Assembly: GCA_963727415.1 (NCBI GenBank)
Contig: CAVSGF010000003.1
Location: 1,116,001 to 1,180,000 of the forward strand
Direction: 5' to 3'
Source of the DNA: DASQPR01 sp963727415
GTDB taxonomy: Bacteria; Actinomycetota; Actinomycetes; Mycobacteriales; Micromonosporaceae
Length of the DNA: 64,000 nt
In this document: piece after piece, positions 26,441 to 35,523 of the stretch
How the letters are laid out: every line of letters begins with the position of its first letter
How positions within the stretch are numbered: position 1 is the first letter of the stretch
Translations under genes and position numbers: made by a program
Notes under the pieces: model-generated
Told to the model about the DNA's origin: nothing
Seen by the model: only the letters and a program-made list of their open reading frames with translations
Databases searched by the model: none

Positions 26441-26641
26441 TCAGCCTCCCTGCACGGCGGTCAGCAACTCGATCGCCGCGCCGTCATGCAACACCAGGTC
26501 GGTCCATGTCGACCGTGGAGCGACGGCACCGTCGACGGCCGCGGCGACGCCCTTGTGGGTACGCATGCGCCGCTCGATCAGCTGCGCCAGCGTCGTGCCG
26601 TCGTCCACCAACTCGGCCTCACCGTTGATGGTGACGTTCAT
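26441..26641 (-). CDS. thiS: Thiamine sulfur carrier protein
   Basis: 66-residue ubiquitin-like protein ending in the required Gly-Gly (TAVQGG). N-terminus MNVTINGEAELVDDG and a central LIERRM helix fit ThiS. Its ATG overlaps the thiO stop (ATGA), so the three genes are translationally coupled. Confidence 0.94.
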   Translation of the reverse strand: MNVTINGEAELVDDGTTLAQLIERRMRTHKGVAAAVDGAVAPRSTWTDLVLHDGAAIELLTAVQGG

Positions 26642-27831
26642 CCCGTGACTCCCTTGGCGGGGGCGGTGCCCGCCGAGACCGGTTGACCCGACGCGACACC
26701 GGCCGGCGCCGGTCCAGCCGACGTGACGCGCTGCGCGCGGGCCGGGTGGAACGGCGCGATGATCTCCGACGCTTTGCCGGTAACGATCAGATCAGTGATC
26801 TCGTCGGCGGTGACCGGGGTCAGCAGAATGCCGTTGCGGAAGTGCCCGGTCGCGTAGACGAGGCCGGCGACACCGGACTGGCCGAGCAGCGGTGCGTTGT
26901 CCGGCGAGCCCGGCCGCACGCTCGTGCTGACCTCGACGAACTCCGCCTCGCTCAGCTCCGGGACCAGCGTTTGAGCGTCGCGGAGCAGTTCGTACACCGC
27001 GCCGGCCCGGGCACGCAGGTCGAAGCCGGCTTCCTCGCTCGACGCGCCGATCACCAGTTCACCACCGGCCCGGGGCACCAGGTATACCGGATGGCCCCGC
27101 ACCGAGCCACGAACCACCTGATGAAGCAGGTCCGACGGGGCCGACAGACGCAGCGTCTGGCCCTTGACCGGCCGCACCGGCGGGGGCTGGCTCAACCCGG
27201 CGATCTGCCGCGACCAGGCGCCTGCCGCGAGTACCGTCACGCCCGCGTCGAGCCGGTCACCGTTGTCCAGGGTCACGCCCCGGCCCTCGTCGATGCCGGC
27301 CACGGACATGCGGATCACCGTTACACCGGCCTGCCCGCAAACGCGCAACAGGGCCGCCACCAATGCCCGGTTATCGACCTGATGATCACTGGCCGCGAAC
27401 AGGCCGCCGGGCAATCCGGCGGCCAGGGCCGGCTCGACCGCGCGCAGCTCACGGCTGGTGAGGAGCTCCGACCGTACGCCCACTGTCTCCTGGAATGCCC
27501 GCAGCGCGCGCAGATCGGCCAGATCGGCGGCGTCCCACGCCGCCTGAACGGTGCCGCACTGGCGGTAACCCACGTCGATGCCAGAGGTGTCGGCCAGTTC
27601 GGCGGCGAACCCCGGGTAGCGGCGGGCCGATTCGAGATTCAGGGCGAGCAGCTCCCGGCCCTCGTAATGCAGTTCGGTGACGGGCGCCAGCATGCCAGCC
27701 GCTGTGCTCGATGCGCCCTCTCCTGGGTCCGGATCTACCACGACGACGGTCAGATCGCGCTGTGCCAGCCGCCACGCGGTAGCCAGGCCAATGACTCCCC
27801 CGCCCACCACGATCACGTCAGGGCTGGTCAT
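26638..27831 (-). CDS. thiO: Glycine oxidase
   Basis: 397 residues. FAD enzyme oxidising glycine to dehydroglycine for thiazole formation. ATG at 27831 preceded by GGAGG. The FAD-binding fold starts at once: VIVVGGGVIGLATAWRLA. Later motifs are STAAGMLAP, YLVPRAGGELVIGAS and YATGHFRNGILLTPVTADEI (family C-terminal FAD site). A Pro/Ala-rich tail of about 30 residues is unusual. First gene of the operon, led by a TPP riboswitch. Confidence 0.95.
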   Translation of the reverse strand: MTSPDVIVVGGGVIGLATAWRLAQRDLTVVVVDPDPGEGASSTAAGMLAPVTELHYEGRELLALNLESARRYPGFAAELADTSGIDVGYRQCGTVQAAWDAADLADLRALRAFQETVGVRSELLTSRELRAVEPALAAGLPGGLFAASDHQVDNRALVAALLRVCGQAGVTVIRMSVAGIDEGRGVTLDNGDRLDAGVTVLAAGAWSRQIAGLSQPPPVRPVKGQTLRLSAPSDLLHQVVRGSVRGHPVYLVPRAGGELVIGASSEEAGFDLRARAGAVYELLRDAQTLVPELSEAEFVEVSTSVRPGSPDNAPLLGQSGVAGLVYATGHFRNGILLTPVTADEITDLIVTGKASEIIAPFHPARAQRVTSAGPAPAGVASGQPVSAGTAPAKGVTG

Positions 27832-27894
27832 CACACCTCCCACAAGCTCACGCAAGATCAAAATTGTTGCGGAGCTGGGAGTTGTCGATCATTT

Positions 27895-27980
27895 GCTCCC
27901 TGCGCCGGCATTACCCGGATCAGGTTCGACGGTCGGCCGCTCCCAGCTGCCCTCTCAGCCCAGTCCACTGGGCTCCCGTG
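27895..27980 (-). promoter_or_regulatory. TPP riboswitch upstream of thiO-thiS-thiG
   Basis: Minus strand shows GGGCTGAGAGGGC, CGAACCTGATCCGGGTAATG and GCCGGCGCAGGGAG in order. It lies about 65 nt upstream of the thiO start in the thiE-thiO gap. thiE faces the other way and has no riboswitch of its own. Confidence 0.93.
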
Positions 27981-28036
27981 CGATCGCAACCATACTCCGC
28001 GAGGACGATCCCGGAAATGGGGTACCGTCGCCAACC

Positions 28037-28699
28037 ATGGTCGACAACACCGCCCTACGCGCGCGGCTTTCCCAGGCCAGGCTTTACCTGTGCACTGACG
28101 CGCGGCGGCGACAGGGTGACTTACGCGACTTTCTCGACGCCGCGTTCCGAGGCGGGGTGGACGTGATCCAGTTGCGTGAGAAGGGCCTGGAGGCCCGGAC
28201 CGAACTGGGGTTCCTAGAGGTACTGGCCGATGTCGCGCAGGCGCACGGCAAGTTGTGGGCGGTCAATGACCGCGCCGACGTGGCATTCGCGGCCGGCGCG
28301 CCCATCCTGCATCTGGGGCAAGACGATCTCCCGGTGGCGATCGCCCGGCGGCTGACCGGTGATGAGGTGATCATCGGACGCTCGACCCACTCGCCGGAGC
28401 AGTTCACCTCCGCCGTGGCCGAGCCCGGGGTCGACTACATGGCGGCCGGGCCGACCTGGACCACACCGACGAAACCCGGCCGCCCGGCGGCGGGAACGTC
28501 GCTCATCTCGTTCGCTGCCGGTGCCGCCGTGCCGGAGCGGCCCTGGTTCGCCATCGGCGGTATCGAGAATCTCGATCGCCTGGATCAGGTGATCGCGCTC
28601 GGTGCCCGCCGTGTCGTCGTGGTGCGCGCCATCACGGAAGCGGACGACCCGGAAGCCGCCGCACGAGCGTTCGCGACCCGACTCGGCCGTCCTTCGTAA
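28037..28699 (+). CDS. thiE: Thiamine phosphate synthase
   Basis: 220 residues. Joins HMP-PP and thiazole phosphate to thiamine phosphate. ATG at 28037. Motifs: VIQLREKGL (pyrophosphate-binding Arg/Lys), AVNDRADVA, HLGQDDLP, IIGRSTHSPEQ, YMAAGPTWTTPTKPGRP and FAIGGIENLD. Divergent from thiO. Confidence 0.96.
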   Translation: MVDNTALRARLSQARLYLCTDARRRQGDLRDFLDAAFRGGVDVIQLREKGLEARTELGFLEVLADVAQAHGKLWAVNDRADVAFAAGAPILHLGQDDLPVAIARRLTGDEVIIGRSTHSPEQFTSAVAEPGVDYMAAGPTWTTPTKPGRPAAGTSLISFAAGAAVPERPWFAIGGIENLDRLDQVIALGARRVVVVRAITEADDPEAAARAFATRLGRPS

Positions 28700-28757
28700 A
28701 CCGCCGACTCAGTTTCACAAGCCGGTTCTGTCGGACCGGCCGGATAGATTGCCGGGC

Positions 28758-29558
28758 ATGCGATTCGGGATCAACCTGCCCATCTTCGGGGCCCTCGCCG
28801 ACGTCCGCCTGCTCGCCGATCTGGCCGCCGAGGCCGAGGCCGCCGGCTGGGACGGTTTCTTCATCTGGGACCACCTGCGGTGGCCATCGGAAGACGACAT
28901 CATCGACCCGTGGATCGCGATGACCGCGATCGCCCTTAGCACCGAACGGATCCGGATCGGGCCGATGGTCACGCCGATGCCACGACGCCGCCCTCAGGTG
29001 CTGGCCCGGCAGACCGTCACCCTGGACCGGCTCAGCAACGGGCGCCTGATCTTCGGCGCCGGCGCGGGCGGCGACCACACCACTGAGTTCGAGAACTTCG
29101 ACGAAGCCACCGACGCGCGCACTCGCGCGGCGCAACTGGACGAGGCGCTCGACGTCATAACCGCGCTCTGGTCGGGGCAGCGATTCTCGTTCAAGGGCCG
29201 GCACTTCACCGTCAGGGACACCCAGTTCCTGCCGACGCCGCTTCAGCGGCCACGGATCCCGGTGTGGGTAGCCGGGCAGTGGCCACGGAAGAAGCCGGTC
29301 ACCCGGGCCGCGCGCTGGGACGGCTTCGTTCCGGTCAAGGCGGACGCGAGCCCGACCTCTCCTGAGGATGTGGCCGAGATGGCACGGCAACTCGACGTGG
29401 CCAACCGCCCGGGCTATGACCTGGCGATCTCCAACGGAAAGCGCCCTGGCTCCGACTTCGCCGGCACCGGTGCCACCTGGTGCCTGGACGGTCCATTCGA
29501 AGGGCCGTTCGACATCAAGCAGGTTCGCGCCTGGATCAACCGCGGTCCGCGTCGCTGA
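28758..29558 (+). CDS. LLM-class flavin-dependent oxidoreductase
   Basis: 266 residues, luciferase-like TIM barrel (MRFGINLPIFG; GWDGFFIWDHLRWPSEDD; RIRIGPMVTPMPRRRPQVLA; LSNGRLIFGAGAGG). Uses FMN or F420; cofactor and substrate cannot be decided here. ATG at 28758. Its 3' end overlaps the convergent regulator gene by 23 nt. Confidence 0.88.
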   Translation: MRFGINLPIFGALADVRLLADLAAEAEAAGWDGFFIWDHLRWPSEDDIIDPWIAMTAIALSTERIRIGPMVTPMPRRRPQVLARQTVTLDRLSNGRLIFGAGAGGDHTTEFENFDEATDARTRAAQLDEALDVITALWSGQRFSFKGRHFTVRDTQFLPTPLQRPRIPVWVAGQWPRKKPVTRAARWDGFVPVKADASPTSPEDVAEMARQLDVANRPGYDLAISNGKRPGSDFAGTGATWCLDGPFEGPFDIKQVRAWINRGPRR

Positions 29559-30516
29559 TCGCGCGTGTCTGGAAGGTCCTCCGGTACGAATGCGGGGCGG
29601 CGCCGACGCGCCGGTTGAAGTGGTGCCGGAGCATCGCCGCATCGGTGAAGCCGGATCGCGCGGCGACCGCGTCGACGGTGAGGTCCGTCTCCTCAAGGAG
29701 TTGCCGGGCCAGCAGCACTCGCTGCGCGGTGACCCAGTCATGCGGCGTCGCTCCGGTCTCGGCCCGGAACCGCCGTGCGAACGTGCGCGGTGCCATGTGG
29801 GCCCGCTCGGCCAGGTCCTCAACCGTGACCGGCCGGTCGAGGTTCTCGACCAGCCATTGGAGTAGCGGCTCCAGCGTCGGCGCTCCCTCAGTACGCGGGA
29901 CCGGGGCTTCGATGAACTGGGACTGGCCACCATCACGGTGCGGCGGCACCACCATGCGGCGGGCCAGCTTGGTGGCCACGGCGCTGCCATGCTCGCGCCG
30001 TACCAGGTGCAGGCACAGATCGATGCCGGCGGCGGTGCCGGCGCTGGTGAGCACCGCGCCGTCCTCGACATAGAGCACATCCGGGCAGACATCGGCCATC
30101 GGGAACCGGCTGGCTAGTTCGTCCGCGTACCGCCAATGGGTGGTGCAGCGGCGCCCATCCAGGAGACCCGCCTCTCCGAGCAGGAACGCGCCGGAGCAGA
30201 CCGACAGGATCCGGGCGCCGCGTTCAAACGAGGCACGGACGGCATCCAGCGTTTCCGGCGGCGTCGTCCGTCCGGAATCGCCGCCATACGCGGGAACGCA
30301 GACCAGGTCGGCGTCGAGCAAGGCGTCCAGTCCCGCCGTCGGTTCCAGGCCGAAGCCGGACTTGGTTCGCACCGGCTCGCCATCGACCGAGCACAACGCG
30401 AAGTCGTAGGACGGAAGGCCGTCGTCGGTGCGGTCGGTGCCGAACACCTCGCACAGGACGCCCAGCTCGAACATCGCCACCTCGGGTAACGCCAGGACGG
30501 CGACGCGTCGCAACAT
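29536..30516 (-). CDS. GlxA-type regulator (DJ-1/PfpI plus AraC HTH)
   Basis: 326 residues from ATG 30516; the open frame upstream to 30612 is not conserved. Residues 1-180 form a DJ-1/PfpI-like domain with the nucleophile-elbow SVCSGAFLLGEAGLL. Residues about 220-315 are the AraC two-HTH domain (DLAERAHMAPRTFARRFRAE and AVAARSGFTDAAMLRHHFNR). Likely an activator of metabolic genes sensing a small molecule; target unknown. Confidence 0.92.
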   Translation of the reverse strand: MLRRVAVLALPEVAMFELGVLCEVFGTDRTDDGLPSYDFALCSVDGEPVRTKSGFGLEPTAGLDALLDADLVCVPAYGGDSGRTTPPETLDAVRASFERGARILSVCSGAFLLGEAGLLDGRRCTTHWRYADELASRFPMADVCPDVLYVEDGAVLTSAGTAAGIDLCLHLVRREHGSAVATKLARRMVVPPHRDGGQSQFIEAPVPRTEGAPTLEPLLQWLVENLDRPVTVEDLAERAHMAPRTFARRFRAETGATPHDWVTAQRVLLARQLLEETDLTVDAVAARSGFTDAAMLRHHFNRRVGAAPHSYRRTFQTRAISDADRG

Positions 30517-30665
30517 CGCAGCATGATAGCTGGCAGGATTTCGACGAACAAGGGCATTCCTGCCACTGTCATCACGAGGCAACAGCGACAACATTGATAA
30601 CAGCGGGCACACCCGCCACCGGTGGCCACCGGCGCATCAACTCAGCACATCGAGAGGAAAGCGTC

Positions 30666-30797
30666 ATGTCCGCTCTACTGTTCATGTTTGGCCTGTTCCT
30701 GGCTCTCACGGTCGCGTCCGCCCTCGGCTGGACCGTCGACAGCCGCGAGCAGGGCGACTGGGCCCCTAGCGTCGGAGGTTTCCGCCAGCACCGCTGA
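30666..30797 (+). CDS. 43-residue single-span membrane protein
   Basis: ATG at 30666 with GAGAGGAA ten bases before. One hydrophobic helix (LLFMFGLFLALTVASALGW, residues 4-22) is followed by a short charged tail VDSREQGDWAPSVGGFRQHR. The shape and the WAPS...GGFR tail suggest a genuine small protein rather than a chance frame. Function unknown. Confidence 0.65.
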   Translation: MSALLFMFGLFLALTVASALGWTVDSREQGDWAPSVGGFRQHR

Positions 30798-30954
30798 CCC
30801 GGCCTGATGCGACCCGGCGTCCAGCCCGCAGCCGCGACGCCGCGATCTTCTGCCACCGCAATCCGCGAACTAGGTGCAGCCCGGCCTAGCGCTGAGCGCC
30901 CCTGCGACCGAGAATCGACCCCAGGACGTGACGCGAACCACAGGAGGTCGGGCG

Positions 30955-32577
30955 ATGGCAGAGGTGTCGTACGTAAGCGGGCTGGCCACGGTGCCGCTGC
31001 TCGGCCAGACGATCGGCGAGAATCTCGCCGAGACGGTGGCGCGATTCGGGCAGCGGGAGGCACTCGTCGACTTTCCGACTGGTCGCCGGTGGACGTATGA
31101 CCAGCTGGCCAAGGACGTCGAGGCGGTGGCGCGAGGCCTGCTGGCGCTGGGCATCGCCAAGGGCGACCGGGTCGGGATCTGGGCACCCAACCTGCCCGAA
31201 TGGGTACTGGTCCAGTTCGCCACCGCCCGGATCGGTGCCATCCTCGTCAACATCAATCCGGCGTACCGCAGTCACGAGCTGGCGTACGTGCTCAAGCAGG
31301 CGGGCATCCGAACGCTGATCGCCGCCGAATCGTTCAAGACCTCCGACTACCGGGCCATGGTCGACGAGGTGCGTGCGGACTGCCCGGAACTCGTTGACGT
31401 GGTGTACATCGCGACGCCCAGCTGGGACGCGATGGTGGGCGCCGGATCCGACGTCGATCCGCGGGCCGTCGCCGACCGGGAGGCGACGCTGGCGTTCGAC
31501 GACCCGATCAACATCCAGTACACGTCGGGCACCACCGGGTTCCCGAAGGGCGCGACGCTGTCGCACCACAACATTCTCAACAACGGGTATTTCGTGGCAC
31601 GGGGCCAGCTGTGGACCGAGGAGGACCGGGTCGTCGTACCGGTGCCCTTCTACCACTGCTTCGGCATGGTGATGGGCAACCTCGGCGCGGTTACCCATGG
31701 CGCCTGCATCGTCATTCCCGGCCCCGGCTTCGAGCCGGCCGCCACGCTCCGCGCGGTCGCCGCGGAGCGCGCCACGGTGCTGTACGGCGTCCCGACGATG
31801 TTCATCGCCGAACTCGGTGACCCGACCTTCGGCGAGCACGACCTGTCCACGTTGCGCACCGGAGTCATGGCCGGCTCGCCCTGTCCGGTCGAGGTGATGA
31901 AGCGGGTCATCTCCGAAATGGGGATGACCGACGTGACGATCTGCTACGGCATGACCGAGACCTCGCCGGTATCGACCCAGACCCGCGCCGACGACGATCT
32001 GGACCGGCGGGTCTCGACGGTCGGGGCGGTCCACCCGCACCTGGAAGTAAAGGTCATCGACCCGGCCACCAATCTGGTCGTGCCGCGCAACACCCCGGGC
32101 GAGTTCTGCACCCGGGGGTACAGCGTCATGCTCGGCTACTGGAACATGCCCGACCGAACCGCTGAATCGATCGACTCGGCCCGGTGGATGCATACCGGCG
32201 ACCTGGCCGTCATGGATGACGACGGCTATCTGAGCATCGTCGGGCGCATCAAGGACATGGTGATCCGGGGTGGGGAGAACGTCTATCCGCGCGAGGTCGA
32301 GGAGTTCCTGTACACCCACCCGGACATCATCGACGCGCAGGTCATCGGCGTGCCGGACGCGAAATACGGCGAGGAGCTGATGGCGTGGGTGAAGTTGCGC
32401 GAGGGCGCACCGGAACTCACCCCGCAGGCGTTGCGCGACTTCTGCGCCGGCAAGCTCGCCCACTACAAGATCCCGCGGTACGTGAAGATCGTGGACTCGT
32501 TCCCGATGACGGTGACCGGCAAGATCCGCAAGGTCGAGATGCGCGAAACCTCCGTCGCTGAACTCGGCCTCGGGTAA
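30955..32577 (+). CDS. Fatty-acid/acyl-CoA synthetase (AMP-binding, FadD type)
   Basis: 540 residues, ATG at 30955 with AGGAGG. Activates a carboxylic acid to its CoA thioester via acyl-AMP. Motifs: P-loop YTSGTTGFPKG (about 182-192), YGMTETSPVSTQ, the DLAVMDDDGYL/GRIKDMVIRGGENVYP hinge, and catalytic Lys in TGKIRKVEMRE near the end. Close to medium/long-chain FadD enzymes; chain specificity not readable. A TetR gene lies downstream on the other strand. Confidence 0.94.
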   Translation: MAEVSYVSGLATVPLLGQTIGENLAETVARFGQREALVDFPTGRRWTYDQLAKDVEAVARGLLALGIAKGDRVGIWAPNLPEWVLVQFATARIGAILVNINPAYRSHELAYVLKQAGIRTLIAAESFKTSDYRAMVDEVRADCPELVDVVYIATPSWDAMVGAGSDVDPRAVADREATLAFDDPINIQYTSGTTGFPKGATLSHHNILNNGYFVARGQLWTEEDRVVVPVPFYHCFGMVMGNLGAVTHGACIVIPGPGFEPAATLRAVAAERATVLYGVPTMFIAELGDPTFGEHDLSTLRTGVMAGSPCPVEVMKRVISEMGMTDVTICYGMTETSPVSTQTRADDDLDRRVSTVGAVHPHLEVKVIDPATNLVVPRNTPGEFCTRGYSVMLGYWNMPDRTAESIDSARWMHTGDLAVMDDDGYLSIVGRIKDMVIRGGENVYPREVEEFLYTHPDIIDAQVIGVPDAKYGEELMAWVKLREGAPELTPQALRDFCAGKLAHYKIPRYVKIVDSFPMTVTGKIRKVEMRETSVAELGLG

Positions 32578-32626
32578 AGGCGTTCAGAACGACGCGGTTA
32601 CCCGCGAATGCGCAGGTGGCGGCGAG

Positions 32627-33229
32627 TTACCCGATACCGAGGTAAAGGATCGAGAGCGCGGCGTTGACCACGTATTCCTTGTCGGTGTCGCTCAACCGGC
32701 TCCGGACGGCCCGTTCGCGGTCGGTTGAGTCGGCCGGCCCCGAGGCGGTCAGTCGCGGCGCGATCGCACCCGCGTTGATGCATCCGATCGCGCACCGCCC
32801 TCGGAGCATGGCCGCTTGGTCGGCGCCGCCGGCCACCGCCCGCTGCAGTGCCGCCATCCGCTGCGGCATCGACTTCTTGATCAGGCCGTGCAGGACCGAC
32901 GGATCGCTCATCAGCGACCGCAGGATCACCCCGTGCTCGTCCAGAATCGAGACAAGTCGCTCGATCAGTTCCCGGCTTGCCGGTTTGCCGGTCCTGGTGG
33001 CGTCGGCGATGAAATCGTCAAGCTCGTTGAGCATCGGTTCGACGAGGGCCGCTAGCAGGTCGTCCTTGGAGGCGAAGTGGTAATACAGCGATCCCTTCGT
33101 CATCCCGACCCGCTCGGAAATGTCGCGGACCGACGTGCCGGCGTACCCGCGCTCGATGAACAGGTCGACTGCCACGTCCAGGATGCGCTGGCGGGTGTCG
33201 TCCGCCGCGCTTCCTACCGTCCGAGCCAC
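32627..33229 (-). CDS. TetR-family regulator
   Basis: 200 residues. GTG at 33229 is preferred because GGAGG lies seven bases upstream; the GTG at 33235 is too close. HTH: DTRQRILDVAVDLFIERGYAG then TSVRDISERVGMTKGSLYYHF (two adjoining helices). The C-terminal ligand domain is variable. Divergent from the MMPL exporter with about 80 bp between, so it probably controls that gene and perhaps itself. Confidence 0.9.
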   Translation of the reverse strand: MARTVGSAADDTRQRILDVAVDLFIERGYAGTSVRDISERVGMTKGSLYYHFASKDDLLAALVEPMLNELDDFIADATRTGKPASRELIERLVSILDEHGVILRSLMSDPSVLHGLIKKSMPQRMAALQRAVAGGADQAAMLRGRCAIGCINAGAIAPRLTASGPADSTDRERAVRSRLSDTDKEYVVNAALSILYLGIG

Positions 33230-33308
33230 CCGCACACCTCCCGATTGCCGCAGGCCTCTACACTCGTGATTGTAGATACCGACCGTTCGATTAAATAAGG
33301 ACTCGCTT

Positions 33309-35513
33309 ATGGCTGGCTTGGCGCGCTGGTGCTTCCGCCAGAGGTACGTGGTGATCGTATTGTGGGTCGCACTCCTCGCCGTGCTCGGAGTGGTGAACTA
33401 TTCCGTAGGCAGCGCCTACGACAACAGCTTTACCTTGCCCGGAACCGAATCCACCCATGCCTTGCGCCTCGTCACCGACGCGTTCCCCCAACAATCCGGT
33501 GAGTCCGACTCGATCGTCTGGCATGTTCAGTCCGGCACCGTCAACGACCCGGCCGTCAAATCCCGGATCACCGCAATGCTCGATCAAGTCAAGTCTTCTC
33601 CGTCGGTGGTCGACGTCAAGAGTCCATATGGCCCGCAGGGCGCGATCCAGATCAGTCCGGACAAGCAGACCGCGTACGCGACGGTGACGTGGGACAAGAT
33701 TGGTCAGCAAATCCCGGTCAAAGACGTAACCCGGGTCATCGATCTCGCCGAGGGCGCCCGCACCGGCGGTCTGCAGGTCGAGTTGGGCGGCCAGGCGATC
33801 CAGGCCAGCCAGCAGCGATCCACGAACTCCAGCACCTTCATCGGCATCGTGATCGCGGCCGTCATCCTGCTGATCGCGTTCGGAGCGTTCTTCGCGATGC
33901 TGTTGCCACTGGTCAGTGCGATCTTCTCGATCGCGGCCGGCACGTTCGCGATCGGCCTGCTGAGCCATGCCCTCGCCATCGGCCAGATCGGACCGATCTT
34001 CGCCACCCTGGTGGGCTTGGGCGTCGGCGTCGACTACGCGCTGTTCATCGTCACCCGGCATCGCAACGGCCTCAAGGCCGGCCTGTCGGTCGAAGAGTCG
34101 ACCGTACGGGCCATGAACACCTCGGGCCGGGCGGTGCTGTTCGCCGGCGCCACCGTGATCATCGCGATGCTCGGCCTGCTAGTGCTGCGCCTCGATTTCC
34201 TGAGCGGCCTCGGCCTGTCATCCGCGCTCATGGTGCTGTTCACGGTGATCACGGCGGTGACGCTGCTGCCGGCCATGCTCGGCGTCATGGGCACCAGGGT
34301 GCTGAGCCGCCGAGAGCGTCGGATTCTGGCCGAGCAAGGTCCGCACGACGAGCACGCATCCGGGCTCTGGGCACGCTGGTCCGCCTTCGTCGCCCGCAAC
34401 CCGATCGCGCTTGCCGCGGCGGCGATCATCGCGCTCGCGGTCCTCACCATCCCGCTCTTCTCATTGCGGCTGGGCACCAGTGATCAAGGTAACGACCCGG
34501 CCAGTACCACCACGCGCAAGGCCTACGACCTACTCGCCGAGGGCTTCGGGCCAGGTTTCAACGGTCCGCTGCAGTTGGTCGTGCAGAGCACCACGGCCGG
34601 TACGGCGCCGGACCAGCAGACAATCGCCGGCCTGGTGTCGGACGTCAAGGCCACGCCGGGGGTGAAGGCAGTGGTCGCGGCGCCGACGGTGCCGGGCAAG
34701 GACATCGCCCTCATTCAAGTGATCCCGACCACGTCGCCCCAGGCGAAGGAGACCACCGACCTGATCAACCACCTCAGGTCCGACGTGATCCCGCAAGCCG
34801 AGCAAGGACACGACTTCAAGGTTTACGTCGGTGGTATGACCGCGATCTTCAACGACTTCTCGGCCGTGCTGACAAGCAAGCTGCCGTTGTTCATCGGCGT
34901 CATCGTCGGCCTCGGATTCCTGTTGCTGCTGATCGCGTTCCGCAGCATCGTCGTACCGCTTACCGCGGCGGCGATGAACCTGGTTGCCGCCGGGGCATCG
35001 TTCGGCCTCGTGGTCGCTTTCTTCCAATGGGGCTGGGGCTCGGAGGCCCTGGGGCTCGGCAAACCCGGTCCGATCGACGCGTTCGTGCCGGTGCTGACCT
35101 TGGCCGTACTGTTCGGGCTTTCGATGGACTACCAGGTGTTCCTGGTCAGCCGGATGCATGAGGAATGGGTGCACGGCCAGGACAATCGGACCGCGGTCAC
35201 GACCGGCCAGGCGAGCACAGGCCGGGTCATCACGGCGGCGGCCAGCATCATGATCTTCGTGTTCCTGGCGTTCGTGTTCGAGGGCCAGCGGGTGGTCGCC
35301 GAGTTCGGCGTCGGTCTGGCCAGCGCGGTGTTCATTGACGCGTTCATCCTGCGAACCGTGCTGGTGCCGGCGCTGATGCACCTGTTCGGCCGGGCAAACT
35401 GGTGGCTGCCCAGGTGGCTGGACCGGGTCATGCCGCACCTGTCGGTCGAGCCGGCCGAGGACGACGTCGCGTATCGCAAGCAACACGACCTGGTTGACGC
35501 CACCCGGCCCTGA
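33309..35513 (+). CDS. MMPL-family RND transporter
   Basis: 734 residues, ATG at 33309 after AAGGA. Two halves of six transmembrane segments, each with an extracytoplasmic loop (about 30-165 and 390-510). Core motifs: VGLGVGVDYALFIVTRHRNG (about 238-257) and LAVLFGLSMDYQVFLVSRMH (second half, with the proton-relay Asp-Tyr). Exports lipids or drugs by proton motive force. Paired with a divergent TetR regulator. Confidence 0.94.
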   Translation: MAGLARWCFRQRYVVIVLWVALLAVLGVVNYSVGSAYDNSFTLPGTESTHALRLVTDAFPQQSGESDSIVWHVQSGTVNDPAVKSRITAMLDQVKSSPSVVDVKSPYGPQGAIQISPDKQTAYATVTWDKIGQQIPVKDVTRVIDLAEGARTGGLQVELGGQAIQASQQRSTNSSTFIGIVIAAVILLIAFGAFFAMLLPLVSAIFSIAAGTFAIGLLSHALAIGQIGPIFATLVGLGVGVDYALFIVTRHRNGLKAGLSVEESTVRAMNTSGRAVLFAGATVIIAMLGLLVLRLDFLSGLGLSSALMVLFTVITAVTLLPAMLGVMGTRVLSRRERRILAEQGPHDEHASGLWARWSAFVARNPIALAAAAIIALAVLTIPLFSLRLGTSDQGNDPASTTTRKAYDLLAEGFGPGFNGPLQLVVQSTTAGTAPDQQTIAGLVSDVKATPGVKAVVAAPTVPGKDIALIQVIPTTSPQAKETTDLINHLRSDVIPQAEQGHDFKVYVGGMTAIFNDFSAVLTSKLPLFIGVIVGLGFLLLLIAFRSIVVPLTAAAMNLVAAGASFGLVVAFFQWGWGSEALGLGKPGPIDAFVPVLTLAVLFGLSMDYQVFLVSRMHEEWVHGQDNRTAVTTGQASTGRVITAAASIMIFVFLAFVFEGQRVVAEFGVGLASAVFIDAFILRTVLVPALMHLFGRANWWLPRWLDRVMPHLSVEPAEDDVAYRKQHDLVDATRP

Positions 35514-35523
35514 CGCGGGCCGG

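Noticed and set aside
33236..33308. TetR operator between the TetR and MMPL genes
   Set aside because: ACCGACCGTTCG resembles half of a TetR site, but no convincing full palindrome was found.
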